A stretch of DNA of 64,000 bases from the NCBI GenBank assembly GCA_021413735.1, contig JAIOPV010000287.1:1-64000 (forward strand), written 5' to 3'. A program made the position numbers and the translations under genes. Of this stretch, positions 51,835-60,051 are shown piece by piece; within the stretch, counting starts at the first letter, position 1, and each line of letters opens with the position of its first letter. The stretch comes from Planctomycetota bacterium. GTDB lineage: Bacteria; Planctomycetota; Planctomycetia; Gemmatales; Gemmataceae. Below the pieces are notes generated by a model that saw only the letters and a list, made by a program, of their open reading frames with translations, had not been told where the DNA came from and searched no databases.

Positions 51835-52149
51835 TTACCACGTACCGGCGCGGAACTTGATGTCAGTGAGCGTGACGCCAACCAACACCTTGCGGAGCTT
51901 CGCAAGCAAACCCCGCTTGTGAAACTGTGTCAGTTCCGACAGCATCACCGCGTTCCGCACGTCCACTTCCAAAACGCCACGCTTGAGCCCCAGCACGCGA
52001 GTGCTCTTCATCAGTTCCGGACCCGCAGCATCAGCCCATGCCGATTCCAGACGCATCCGGTCGTTCTTGCGGCCCCATCCCCGCGACATGAACAGCCGCC
52101 CGAGGATGTCGGCGATGTTCTCCGGCCCCTTGTTGCCGTCGCCAGCCAT
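51835..52149 (-). CDS. dciA: DUF721/DciA-family protein
   Basis: 104 residues with the DUF721 pattern: LGRLFMSRGWGRKNDRMRLE, then WADAAGPELMKSTRVLGLKR and GVLEVDVRNAVMLSELTQ. DciA proteins load or manage the replicative helicase in bacteria that lack DnaC/DnaI, with genes often near dnaA, dnaN or gyrB. It starts 3 bp after the dnaN stop. The cluster dnaN-dciA-gyrB fits that role. Confidence 0.85.
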   Translation of the reverse strand: MAGDGNKGPENIADILGRLFMSRGWGRKNDRMRLESAWADAAGPELMKSTRVLGLKRGVLEVDVRNAVMLSELTQFHKRGLLAKLRKVLVGVTLTDIKFRAGTW

Positions 52150-52152
52150 AGG

Positions 52153-53280
52153 TCACCCCGCTAAAGGCATCACGAGGTACACGTACCCATCGCCACACTT
52201 GAACAGCGCCGGCTTCGTGCCGTCGGTCATTTCCAGCATCACGGTTGGTTCGCCTTCGAGCGCTCGCAGGAACTCCACGAGGTACGATGGATCGAATGCG
52301 ATGTTCACTTCCGGCCCGTCGTATTCCGGCAACAGCAACTCCACTTCGCTCGAACCGGTGTCGGCACCGCGGGCTTGCATTGCCACCTTGCCTGGCGAGA
52401 ACCGCATCTCAACGCGCTTGCTTTCGTCGTCGGTCACGATGGCCGCTTGCCTGACGCGGGACAGGAACCCTTCGACCGGCAATGGGATCTGCACCGCTGC
52501 CCCCTTGCGGGTCTGCCCGATGATGTCCTTGTACGGCGGGTAACGCCCCTGCACGAGCGTCGTGTAGATCATCGCACGTTCGGTCTGGAACACGGCGTCG
52601 TTTGTTCGCAATCCCACGCGGACGAGTTCGCCGTCGTCAGTGAGATTGCGTTCAAGCAATGCAATGGCCTTCGGCGGTACGAGGTGCGTCGCCTTCACCG
52701 AATCCGCAACGCCATAGACCGATGCCGGCCCTTCACAGAGAGCGAGTCGTTTTGTGTCGGTGGCCACCAACCGAGCCACGCGTCCCTCGGCTTCCCACAG
52801 CACCCCCTTGAGAGCGAACCGACCGCCGCTATCTTTCTTGTCTGCGGCGAATGCTGTGCGTCGAATCATCGCTCGGAGAATGCCTGCCGTGATCTCGTGG
52901 TAACGACCAGCGTCGTCGAACGCAGGTAGGTCGGGGAATTCATCCACGGGTCGCGTCGGGAGTTCGTACCGACTGGTTCCGACCTTTACCTTTGTGACTT
53001 CGGTTCCCGTATCGAGGCTGATCTCGTCGTCGTTGCTGTTCTTGAGGATGTCCGTGAGCTGTGCGATGGGAAGAATCGCTGATCCTGCTCGGCTCACGGT
53101 GTTGCCACGCAGCTCATAGCGAATGCCCACTTCGGTATCGAAGGCAATGAGCGTCAGGGCATCGTCCTGAGCTGTAGCCTTGATGCTGCTGAGAATCTCT
53201 TTCGTGGTTCGTGCGGGAACCGCTGCCGAAACTAACTGGCACGCTGTCAGCAAACTATTCCGTGGGCATGTGAGCTTCAT
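52153..53280 (-). CDS. dnaN: DNA polymerase III sliding clamp (beta subunit)
   Basis: 375 residues. MKLTCPRNSLLTACQLVSAA begins the first clamp domain; three repeats of the clamp fold follow, with RAMIRRTAFAADKKDSGGRF and FLRALEGEPTVMLEMTDGTK. The C-terminus DGYVYLVMPLAG is the hydrophobic partner-binding end. AAGGA precedes the start. It lies next to the putative origin. Confidence 0.96.
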   Translation of the reverse strand: MKLTCPRNSLLTACQLVSAAVPARTTKEILSSIKATAQDDALTLIAFDTEVGIRYELRGNTVSRAGSAILPIAQLTDILKNSNDDEISLDTGTEVTKVKVGTSRYELPTRPVDEFPDLPAFDDAGRYHEITAGILRAMIRRTAFAADKKDSGGRFALKGVLWEAEGRVARLVATDTKRLALCEGPASVYGVADSVKATHLVPPKAIALLERNLTDDGELVRVGLRTNDAVFQTERAMIYTTLVQGRYPPYKDIIGQTRKGAAVQIPLPVEGFLSRVRQAAIVTDDESKRVEMRFSPGKVAMQARGADTGSSEVELLLPEYDGPEVNIAFDPSYLVEFLRALEGEPTVMLEMTDGTKPALFKCGDGYVYLVMPLAG

Positions 53281-53458
53281 GGTTAAGTCCTTTCACCCGT
53301 CCTGGGTTGAAGGCTTCACCTTGCGGTTAGCCTCTTATTTAATCCTTAATTGTAAACAACAAGTAGTGGTAGTAAGGTGACGCCCATTTCTGGCGCGCAC
53401 GCACCACGAACTACTACCAACCCCTGCAAATCCCAGCACCCCAGATGATTACCCAGCC

Positions 53459-53467
53459 TGTGGAAAA
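53459..53467 (-). promoter_or_regulatory. DnaA box-like site 1
   Basis: TTTTCCACA on the minus strand, one mismatch from TTATCCACA. It is the left arm of the inverted repeat. Confidence 0.65.
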
Positions 53468-53591
53468 CTTGACGCGCAGATGGCGCGCCCGTGGTTTCCT
53501 GTGCGAGTCCAACTCGGGCCCCTGTTCACTGTTCCCAACTGCCCCGGATGCGCGCCAGCCGTGATAACGTGCGCGTCACTTGCGCGCCAAG

Positions 53592-53600
53592 TTTTCCACA
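53592..53600 (+). promoter_or_regulatory. DnaA box-like site 2
   Basis: TTTTCCACA on the plus strand, mirror of site 1, 133 bp away. The two face each other. Confidence 0.65.
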
Positions 53601-53608
53601 GGCTTACC

Positions 53609-53627
53609 GTCGTCCCGTTGGGACGAC
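53609..53627. terminator. hairpin at end of dnaA
   Basis: GTCGTCCC-GTT-GGGACGAC, 8-bp stem, directly after the dnaA stop on the minus strand. No T-run, so its role is uncertain. Confidence 0.45.
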
Positions 53628-53629
53628 TG

Positions 53630-54712
53630 CTACACCAACTCATTTCGCAATTGTCGCACTCGCGAACTCAGTTCCGCATTCGTCTTCATCGCATCTTCGA
53701 TCTTTACGCACGCATGCAAAACCGTCGTGTGATCGCGTCCAAAGGCAGCCCCGATTCGCGGGAACGACAGCCCAACCAGTTCCCGTGCGAGGTACATGGC
53801 AACCTGCCGTGAGAGCAGCACGTTTCGCAGTCGGCTCGGTCCGAAGAGTGTCTTTTCCGTGACGCCGAACACGGCAACCACACGTTTGATGATCGCATCC
53901 AGCGTGGTGCCGGCCGATGTTGGTAGACCGCTTCCCGTCAGAATGTTCTCGACGGTTGCGAGGTCGAGCGGACCCGGGAACTGCGACGCAATCAACGCCA
54001 GATTCTGAAGCAATCCGAGTGCGGCTCGCAAGCCACCGGTTTGATTCGCGAGGCAATCGAGGGCGTCGGGTTCAAGCCTCACGTTCCGCGTCTTTGCTGT
54101 CGCCGCAAGCACCGCCCGACGGCTTGCGATTCCGAGCGGTTCGAGCTTCACGATCAATCCCGCGACGAGCCTGGAAGTAAGGCGTCGCGGCAGGTGAGTG
54201 AGTTCGCCTGGGCTGGTGCTGCTCGTGATGACGAACATCTGGCGATGGCGAATGCGGTGGTCGAGTAGCTCGCACACGTTGTCGGCTGCACGTTCGGGGA
54301 GGTGCTGAATGTCTTCGAGAACGAGAACATCGCACTCTTGCAAGTTGGCATCGGCGAAGCCCGAGTCTTCAGTCAGCACATCGGGCTTGGCCAGATCACC
54401 AGCCGACTCAGAACGAATCGTGATCTCGGGGGAGGTCTGCATCAACGCGGCGAGGAATGCCTTCGTGAGATGCGACTTGCCGCTGCCTGGGGTGCCGTGC
54501 AACACCAAGGGGCACACCGACACACGCTTTCCGAGGCTCACGGCACGAGCAAGGGTCTTCACCGCACGCACAGCAGAGCGATTCTCGGGGAGAATCTGGA
54601 AGTTGCCGAGGTTGAATTTGGGTGGTTGGGATGCTGTGGCGAGGGGGGGCGTTCGCCCCTCGTCCCTGAGAGCGTGGCGGGCATCAGATTTCGTCCGCCG
54701 TGGTGTGCTCAT
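53630..54712 (-). CDS. dnaA: replication initiator DnaA, lacking domain I
   Basis: 360 residues against the usual ~440-500. The AAA+ core is present: HGTPGSGKSHL (Walker A, residues 73-80), VLVLEDIQHLPE (Walker B), the sensor segment ITSSTSPGELTHLPRRLTSR, and domain IV ending FGRDHTTVLHACVKI, the DnaA-box-reading signature. What is missing is domain I, the DnaB- and DnaA-interaction part. Residues 1-30 are short, charged and probably disordered. The frame has no upstream extension resembling domain I. DUF721/DciA, two genes on, may supply helicase loading. Confidence 0.93.
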   Translation of the reverse strand: MSTPRRTKSDARHALRDEGRTPPLATASQPPKFNLGNFQILPENRSAVRAVKTLARAVSLGKRVSVCPLVLHGTPGSGKSHLTKAFLAALMQTSPEITIRSESAGDLAKPDVLTEDSGFADANLQECDVLVLEDIQHLPERAADNVCELLDHRIRHRQMFVITSSTSPGELTHLPRRLTSRLVAGLIVKLEPLGIASRRAVLAATAKTRNVRLEPDALDCLANQTGGLRAALGLLQNLALIASQFPGPLDLATVENILTGSGLPTSAGTTLDAIIKRVVAVFGVTEKTLFGPSRLRNVLLSRQVAMYLARELVGLSFPRIGAAFGRDHTTVLHACVKIEDAMKTNAELSSRVRQLRNELV

Positions 54713-54826
54713 TCCACTGAAAATTATAGCGATTTGAGTGGGTCACGTAAAGCCCAACACACATCGCGCAAGTGCTTCTGAATTGGTGAGATGCGAACGA
54801 AAAATTGGGAATGATTCTGACGGCAT

Positions 54827-55951
54827 TCACGGCGTCGTCAATTTCCACATCGAACGCACCACCGAGCCGATGCGACTCGCCGCTTCGTCGATGTCTTCAA
54901 GCTCGAATCGCGGCGACAAACTGAACCGCAACGCGGAGTGGAGCAACTCGTCGGAAAGGCCCATCGCTCGCAGCGCCGGACTCGGGAGCAAGCTGCCACT
55001 GGAACACGCGGAACCGGTCGAACACGCGACGCCAGCGAGGTCAAGCGCCATGAGCAAAAGATCGGCGCGGCAACCTGGGAACGACACGTTTAGCGTTGTC
55101 GGCACCACATCAGTCGCGCCGATCTCTGGGCCATTCAGCACAGCCGGTCCGAGTTCGCGGAGGCGTTCCCAGAGTTGTGTGCGCAGTGCGGTCAGTTTCG
55201 CAAGGTTCGCCGTCATGTTTCGCGTGGTATGTTCCAGCGCCGCGACCATTCCTGCTGCGAGCGGTGCTGATTCGGTGCCAGGCCGCTTGCCCTGCTGCTG
55301 ATGACCGCCGAACATCAACGGGTGAAGTTTCGTGCCGCGTTTCGTGAGCAGAACTCCGACGCCTTTCGGGCCACCAAACTTGTGAGCCGATGCCGTGAGG
55401 GTGGTTACGCCAAGTTCGCGGAAGTTCACAGCAATCTTGCCGACGGCTTGGACCGCGTCGCAATGGAGTGCCGTTCCCGCTGCCAGTGAAGCCGCGATTT
55501 CCCGAACTGGCTGAATTGCCCCCGTTTCGTGGTTGACCAACATTACGCAAACGAGTTTGGTGTCTGGGTGAATGGGGTGAGCTGCGACGATGCCGCGAGG
55601 ATTCACCGGCCACCAATCGACCGACACACCACGCGCTTCGAGCTGCCGTAGCGGTTCCACGACGCACGGATGCTCGATGAGCGAAGCCGCGACGCGACCC
55701 GTTGCCAGCGAGAACACCGCGAGGTTGTTCGCTTCGGTCGCGCCGCTCGTGAATGTCACTTCTTCGGGATCGGCACCGAGCAATGCGGCGATTCGTTCCC
55801 GAGCATCTTCGAGTGCTCGGCGGGCAGCACGGCCAATGTGGTGCGCCGACGCGGGATTGCCGAATGCTTCAGCCTCGACACGCCGCATTGCGTCGGCTGC
55901 TTCGGGAAGCAATGGCGTCGTTGCGTTGTGGTCGAGGTAGATGCTCCGCAT
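54827..55951 (-). CDS. cysteine desulfurase (NifS/IscS class V aminotransferase)
   Basis: 374 residues. PLP enzyme that releases sulfur from cysteine for Fe-S clusters and thio-modifications. Key features are IYLDHNATTPLLPEA, HCDAVQAVGKI, the Schiff-base lysine in SAHKFGGPKG (about residue 191) and the persulfide cysteine in STGSACSSGS (about residue 318). The loop around this cysteine is short, as in the NifS-like (group II or I short) forms, so the subgroup is left open. No IscU or other Fe-S gene is adjacent. Confidence 0.93.
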   Translation of the reverse strand: MRSIYLDHNATTPLLPEAADAMRRVEAEAFGNPASAHHIGRAARRALEDARERIAALLGADPEEVTFTSGATEANNLAVFSLATGRVAASLIEHPCVVEPLRQLEARGVSVDWWPVNPRGIVAAHPIHPDTKLVCVMLVNHETGAIQPVREIAASLAAGTALHCDAVQAVGKIAVNFRELGVTTLTASAHKFGGPKGVGVLLTKRGTKLHPLMFGGHQQQGKRPGTESAPLAAGMVAALEHTTRNMTANLAKLTALRTQLWERLRELGPAVLNGPEIGATDVVPTTLNVSFPGCRADLLLMALDLAGVACSTGSACSSGSLLPSPALRAMGLSDELLHSALRFSLSPRFELEDIDEAASRIGSVVRSMWKLTTP

Positions 55952-56008
55952 GGAGTCATCCTAGCCAATAATTTTGGTGAGATGCACTTGCGAGAATGCA
56001 ACTTTCTT

Positions 56009-56024
56009 GTGAGAATCTTCTCAC
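56009..56024. promoter_or_regulatory. 16-bp palindrome in divergent promoter region
   Basis: GTGAGAATCTTCTCAC (7-bp arms, 2-nt centre), between the cysteine desulfurase (start 55951) and the DUF1559 gene (start 56078). It has the look of a dimeric regulator site. No regulator is identified. Confidence 0.35.
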
Positions 56025-56077
56025 TTTCCCATCCGTAGGTTTTTCGTCTTCGGTTCACTTCTCTCCCGGAGTCTCCG

Positions 56078-57097
56078 ATGTTTTATCTTTTCCAATCTGG
56101 AGTGCCCTCACGCACAGGCAGGCGCGCATTCACGCTGATTGAACTGCTCGTCGTGATTGCAATCATTGCGATTCTGATTGGGTTATTGCTGCCGGCCGTG
56201 CAGAAGGTCCGCGATGCGGCCGCACGTTCCATGTGCAGCAATAATCTCAAGCAAATCGGGTTGGCTGCCCATAACTATCACGACAGCATTGGCCGGTTCC
56301 CTTACGGATCGGAGACTGCCGCGATCTGGGGGCCGTCGCCGCATGCGTTCCTGCTCCCCGTGATTGAGCAAGGGAATGTCAGCGCGCTGATGACGCTGAC
56401 GCTCGCGGAAGGGGCATCGTCGTCGGGCGTGGCCAGTCACGAAGCGGCTTCTGCAGCGCGGCCCAAAGTGTTTACATGCCCGTCCGACGTGAACACATAT
56501 GCGGGGCAAGTCTATGGGTACACGAATTACCACACGAATTACGGGCGCTGGGTTGGTCTTCAGAGTCAGTGGGATGGCGTGTTCGGCACGAACTTCGTTC
56601 CTTACGGGAGTGTGCCCGCGGTGCCAGCCGCGAAGATCACCAGCATTTCGGATGGAACGAGTAACACGGTGATGTTTGCTGAGGTCGCGAATGGACTCGG
56701 TACCGATCCGACCATCCGCAATCCACGTCGGGATTGCTACGACGCCGGGACGATTACGACGGGTGGAAACAACCCGGCTGCGATCCGAACTGCGTTGCAA
56801 GCCGTGCCGTGGCAGACTGCGGGTACCCTTGGTGGCTGGAACTGGCGTGGCTACCCGTGGCGTGAGGGTTCGATCTGGCGGAACGGCTTCAACACGCTCA
56901 CGCCACCGAACAGCGCGTGTTACCGACCGAATGGCCAATGGTGGCAACTCATCACACCTGCGAGCAGCTACCACACGGGTGGTGTGAATGTGTGTCTGGC
57001 TGATGGCTCCGTGCGGTTTGTTCGCGATTCGGTTACTCCCGATGCCTGGACCGCTGCCGGTTCGTTGGCGGGCGGCGAAACGCTGGCTCTCGATTGA
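56078..57097 (+). CDS. DUF1559 pseudopilin-like protein
   Basis: 339 residues. The N-terminus has the type IV/II pilin-like cleavage and helix [19 protein letters not shown], with the processing Gly/Ala before Phe. The C-terminal [12 protein letters not shown] is the conserved DG motif of DUF1559. Planctomycetes have tens of these genes; they are thought to be surface or secretion pseudopilins. GGAG precedes the start. A perfect hairpin follows the stop. Confidence 0.92.
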   Translation: MFYLFQSGVPSRTGRRAFTLIELLVVIAIIAILIGLLLPAVQKVRDAAARSMCSNNLKQIGLAAHNYHDSIGRFPYGSETAAIWGPSPHAFLLPVIEQGNVSALMTLTLAEGASSSGVASHEAASAARPKVFTCPSDVNTYAGQVYGYTNYHTNYGRWVGLQSQWDGVFGTNFVPYGSVPAVPAAKITSISDGTSNTVMFAEVANGLGTDPTIRNPRRDCYDAGTITTGGNNPAAIRTALQAVPWQTAGTLGGWNWRGYPWREGSIWRNGFNTLTPPNSACYRPNGQWWQLITPASSYHTGGVNVCLADGSVRFVRDSVTPDAWTAAGSLAGGETLALD

Positions 57098-57158
57098 TGG
57101 TCTTCGCCGTTTGCTGCGTAGCGCACCGGTTACGCTACGCAGCAAGCGATGAAGACCA
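57098..57158. terminator. long inverted repeat after DUF1559 gene
   Basis: TGGTCTTCGCCGTTTGCTGC (from 57099) pairs with the complement ending at about 57158 (GCAGCAAGCGATGAAGACCA), with a mismatch or two. It probably acts as a terminator. Confidence 0.65.
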
Positions 57159-57195
57159 TAACCCCTCGCACTTTCCCATTCCAAATAGGTCAGCC

Positions 57196-57369
57196 ATGTT
57201 CCGCATGTTGTGCGTTCTGGTGTTCATTTCGATGGTGGTTGGTTGCGGCAGTGAGCCCGAGCCAACGGGCCCAAAGGAAACCCTCACCGAGAAGGAAAAG
57301 CAGCAGGTTCAAGACCTGAACAAACAGCGCCAGGAAGAATGGAAGAGTACCCCGGTGCAGAAGAAGTAG
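57196..57369 (+). CDS. small lipoprotein
   Basis: 57 residues. Signal MFRMLCVLVFISMVVGC ends in a good lipobox (VVGC). The mature 40 residues are charged (EKEKQQVQDLNKQRQEEWKS), likely a helix. Short lipoproteins of this type commonly accompany DUF1559 genes in planctomycetes; here it lies just downstream of one. The ATG at 57196 was chosen because the frame upstream runs through the terminator hairpin. Confidence 0.7.
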   Translation: MFRMLCVLVFISMVVGCGSEPEPTGPKETLTEKEKQQVQDLNKQRQEEWKSTPVQKK

Positions 57370-57501
57370 GCGAGGCGGTTGCGACAATTGATCCCGCAAT
57401 TGTGTTGCAAGATCGGCAGCATCGCAGTATTCCGATGCGGCCCAATTCCGGGTGGTTTTCGCACTGATTGGGCTTCGCCGCTTGCGGCGAGGAGATCTCC
57501 G

Positions 57502-58209
57502 ATGACCGCACAGGAAGTGCTCGCGGAACTCAAGACGCTCGGCAGCGAGCAAACGAAGAAGACATTTCTGCGTCATGGGGCGAAGGAACCGTTCTTCGGC
57601 GTGAAGGTCGGTGACCTCAAGACGATTCAAAAGCGAATCAAGAAGAACCACGCGCTCGCGCTCGAACTCTACGACAGCGGCAACTCCGACGCGATGTATC
57701 TGTCGGCGCTCATTTCCGATCCTGCGAAGATGACGAAGGCCAACCTTCGCAAGTGGGCCAAGGGTGCGTACTGGTACATGCTCAGTTGCTACACCGTGCC
57801 GTGGGTGGCGTCCGAGTCGCCGCACGGTCGAGAGATGGCGCTGGAATGGATGGATTCGGACACTGAGCAAATCGCAGCGGCTGGCTGGTCGACATACGGT
57901 TGCCTTGTGGCGATCAAGCCAGACGCGGATCTCGATTTGCCCGAGATCGAGAAGCTGCTTGCCCGCGTGAAGGCCGAGATCGGCAGCGCTCCGAATCGGG
58001 CGCGAGCAAGCATGGTTCATTTCATCATTGCGGTCGGCGGATATGTTGCGGCACTCACCGCAAAGGCGAAGGCAACCGCGAAGGCAATCGGCAAAGTTGA
58101 TGTCGATGTTGGCGACACGTCGTGCAAGATTCCGGATGCCGTGGAGTATATCGCGAAGATCGAGAAGATGGGCCGCGTTGGGAAGAAGCGCAAAACCGCG
58201 ATGTGCTGA
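57502..58209 (+). CDS. DNA alkylation repair (AlkD-like) protein
   Basis: 235 residues, soluble, helical repeat architecture. VLAELKTLGSEQTKKTFLRH, FFGVKVGDLKTIQKRI and YLSALISDPAKMTKANLRKW fit the AlkD/COG4912 family of HEAT-like DNA glycosylases that act on alkylated bases. Lineage members vary in activity, so a structural homologue without glycosylase activity is possible. The ATG at 57502 has AGGAG 9 nt upstream. Confidence 0.75.
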   Translation: MTAQEVLAELKTLGSEQTKKTFLRHGAKEPFFGVKVGDLKTIQKRIKKNHALALELYDSGNSDAMYLSALISDPAKMTKANLRKWAKGAYWYMLSCYTVPWVASESPHGREMALEWMDSDTEQIAAAGWSTYGCLVAIKPDADLDLPEIEKLLARVKAEIGSAPNRARASMVHFIIAVGGYVAALTAKAKATAKAIGKVDVDVGDTSCKIPDAVEYIAKIEKMGRVGKKRKTAMC

Positions 58210-58295
58210 CCGCTCGCCAAAGAGTTCCACTGCCACTATGCTGATTCGTGTGTGAACCATCGGCTCGGGCATTGTGTCCCGAAGATGGTGCCGCC

Positions 58296-58382
58296 GGAGC
58301 GGTGGCAGAGTGGTCGATTGTGCAGCACTGGAAATGCTGTGTACGGGTAACCGTACCGAGGGTTCGAATCCCTCCCGCTCCG
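58296..58382 (+). tRNA. tRNA-Ser(GGA)
   Basis: 87 nt. Acceptor GGAGCGG (58296-58302) pairs with CCGCTCC (58375-58381), discriminator G. Anticodon loop CTGGAAA with anticodon GGA at 58330-58332, stem CAGCA/TGCTG. A long variable arm (TACGGGTAACCGTA) and T-loop TTCGAAT confirm a class II serine tRNA. The 3' CCA is not encoded. Confidence 0.95.
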
Positions 58383-58392
58383 CTGATGATCT

Positions 58393-58427
58393 ACCGCCCG
58401 CCGGGCTTTCGGTGGGCGGTTTGCATT
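58393..58427 (+). terminator. terminator of tRNA-Ser
   Basis: ACCGCCCGCC (58393-58402) pairs with GGTGGGCGGT (58411-58420) with one G-T pair, loop GGGCTTTC, then TTGCATTTCT. It lies 10 bp after the tRNA. Confidence 0.75.
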
Positions 58428-58433
58428 TCTCGC

Positions 58434-58512
58434 GGTCAGTTGTCGGTCAGGCTTTCGAGCCTGACTCCAGAAACCTCAGCGTCAGGCTCGAAAGCCTGAC
58501 CGACAACTGACC
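58434..58512. repeat. 32-bp perfect inverted repeat
   Basis: Arms at 58434-58465 and 58481-58512 (GGTCAGTTGTCGGTCAGGCT...) with a 15-nt loop. Each arm also contains GTCAGGCTTTCGAGCCTGAC, itself a palindrome. Confidence 0.9.
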
Positions 58513-58537
58513 TGTGACAGAATCTCCAGAGGCTCAC

Positions 58538-58948
58538 ATGCGCTCCATCATTGTTCTTGGACTACTTGCGATTGCGGGCTGTGGTCCTGGTGAACCACAA
58601 GTCTATCCCGTGAGTGGCACCCTCAAACTCGCGGATCGTGCTTCCCCGCTTGGATGTGTTGTCGAGTTGTCTTCGCAAGCGGAAGCGACGAAGGGGATGA
58701 ACGCGCGAGGGGAAGTTGGAGCCGATGGTAGCTTCACGCTCATGACGATGATTCATGGCAAGGAAAAGGTTGGGGCGGTTGTGGGCACGCACAAAGTTGT
58801 GGTAATCCCACCACCGGCGAGTTCATCGGGTGGCCCACCACCGCCCGCGATTGCCGTGAAGTACATCGACTACAGCACGTCGGGCCTCACCTTCGAGGTG
58901 AAGCCCAGTGATACGAACACGTTCCCGATCACGCTAACCGCGAAATAG
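58538..58948 (+). CDS. small lipoprotein
   Basis: 136 residues. Signal MRSIIVLGLLAIAGC ends in lipobox IAGC. The mature domain (VYPVSGTLKLADRASPLGCV then EVGADGSFTLMTMIHGK) is the beta-sandwich type seen in planctomycete small lipoproteins next to DUF1559 genes, as here. GGCTCAC upstream is a weak Shine-Dalgarno. A GTG at 58514 is in frame but lacks a signal sequence of its own. Confidence 0.78.
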   Translation: MRSIIVLGLLAIAGCGPGEPQVYPVSGTLKLADRASPLGCVVELSSQAEATKGMNARGEVGADGSFTLMTMIHGKEKVGAVVGTHKVVVIPPPASSSGGPPPPAIAVKYIDYSTSGLTFEVKPSDTNTFPITLTAK

Positions 58949-58954
58949 TCACGT

Positions 58955-59887
58955 TCAAGGCAGGGTGAAGGTATTCCCGTCGTTCCGCTGACTCATGTTC
59001 CCGAGAACCGTGGTGTCCGTGCCGTTCTGAAGGGCGCGGACACTCCCATCGCAGAACACGAACATACACACGCCCGTGTGCCAGCTTCCGAACCGAACAC
59101 CGGGACTACCTGTGGTGTCTGTGGGACCATTGCCCAAGGCATATCCTGGGCCGGCAACGCGTGCGTAGTTCCATTCGTGGTCCCCATTGAAGATTGCCCC
59201 ATCCCCGGCTCCTCCACCGATCCCGATGCTCGCCTTGATGAGATGCTTTTCTCCGAGCATTGCGGTGTTGCTTGTCCCGTCGGTGATTGCCTGGAATGAC
59301 ACCAATCCCTTGAAGGTTGCCACGTTTCCACCCGGCAGGCATGCACTTGATCCGATGATTGCGCCGTTGCCCCAAGGGCCGTCGTACCACGTCGGGCTGA
59401 CGCCGGAATAGACTCCCATGCTCCCCGTACTTCCCGCGTAATCCGCGAGTGAGCCAGCGTAGTGGTTTGCGCTTGGGTTGCTGTTGTCGGGTTTGTCGCC
59501 ACTCGTGCTGAGGGCGCCGGCTGGTCGTCCGCGGCTCGGGCAAATGAACGCTTTCACCGGTGCTTGCTGCACGGACGTTGTTTGGAGGTAGTAGGGTTGC
59601 GCGATGTTCCATTGGTTGAAGAGCGCACCTTGCTCCATGTATGGCAGAATCACGACGGCCCACGTTGCCCAGTGATCTGCGACGCGGCTCGGGGGAAGCG
59701 CTCCCGCGACATCGTGATAGGCGTGGCAGGCGATACCGAGTTGTTTCAGGTTGTTGCTGCACTGGGTGCGGGCGGCGGCCTCGCGCACTTTTTGCACAGC
59801 CGGCAGCAGTAGACCAATCAAGATGGCAATGATGGCGATGACAACCAGCAATTCGATCAGAGTAAAACCGGCACGCGGACGTGACAT
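58955..59887 (-). CDS. DUF1559 pseudopilin-like protein
   Basis: 310 residues. The pilin-like start [20 protein letters not shown] and the cysteine-bearing segment [14 protein letters not shown] match the first DUF1559 protein. The C-terminal part has [15 protein letters not shown], the DG motif. It converges with the lipoprotein gene, 6 bp between stops. This pair, with the first DUF1559 gene, encloses the tRNA and AlkD-like gene. Confidence 0.92.
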   Translation of the reverse strand: MSRPRAGFTLIELLVVIAIIAILIGLLLPAVQKVREAAARTQCSNNLKQLGIACHAYHDVAGALPPSRVADHWATWAVVILPYMEQGALFNQWNIAQPYYLQTTSVQQAPVKAFICPSRGRPAGALSTSGDKPDNSNPSANHYAGSLADYAGSTGSMGVYSGVSPTWYDGPWGNGAIIGSSACLPGGNVATFKGLVSFQAITDGTSNTAMLGEKHLIKASIGIGGGAGDGAIFNGDHEWNYARVAGPGYALGNGPTDTTGSPGVRFGSWHTGVCMFVFCDGSVRALQNGTDTTVLGNMSQRNDGNTFTLP

Positions 59888-60051
59888 CTGAAGAATCCAT
59901 CAAGGGAGAAATTGAAAGACGGGAGCGACAGGAATATCAATTGTATCGCACTTTGACCGAATCGCGAACCCAAATACCCCCGGTTGCCGCGTCGTCATAT
60001 CAGCGGTAGCCTCAACTTGAGCCTTCACTCTCCACCACGGAGCACTTCAAG

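Larger units (their letters stand above)
53281..53629. other. putative chromosomal replication origin (oriC)
   Basis: 349 bp between dnaN and dnaA, without genes. It holds a 17-bp perfect inverted repeat (53455-53471 and 53588-53604) embedding two DnaA-box-like 9-mers, several GGCGCGC/GCGCGCC words (53391-53588), and an AT-rich segment TTATTTAATCCTTAATTGTA (53335-53354), a likely unwinding region. A TAGTGGTAGTAAG stretch (about 53363-53375) adjoins it. Position next to dnaA and dnaN is the standard place for oriC. The boundaries are approximate and activity is not shown. Confidence 0.75.
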
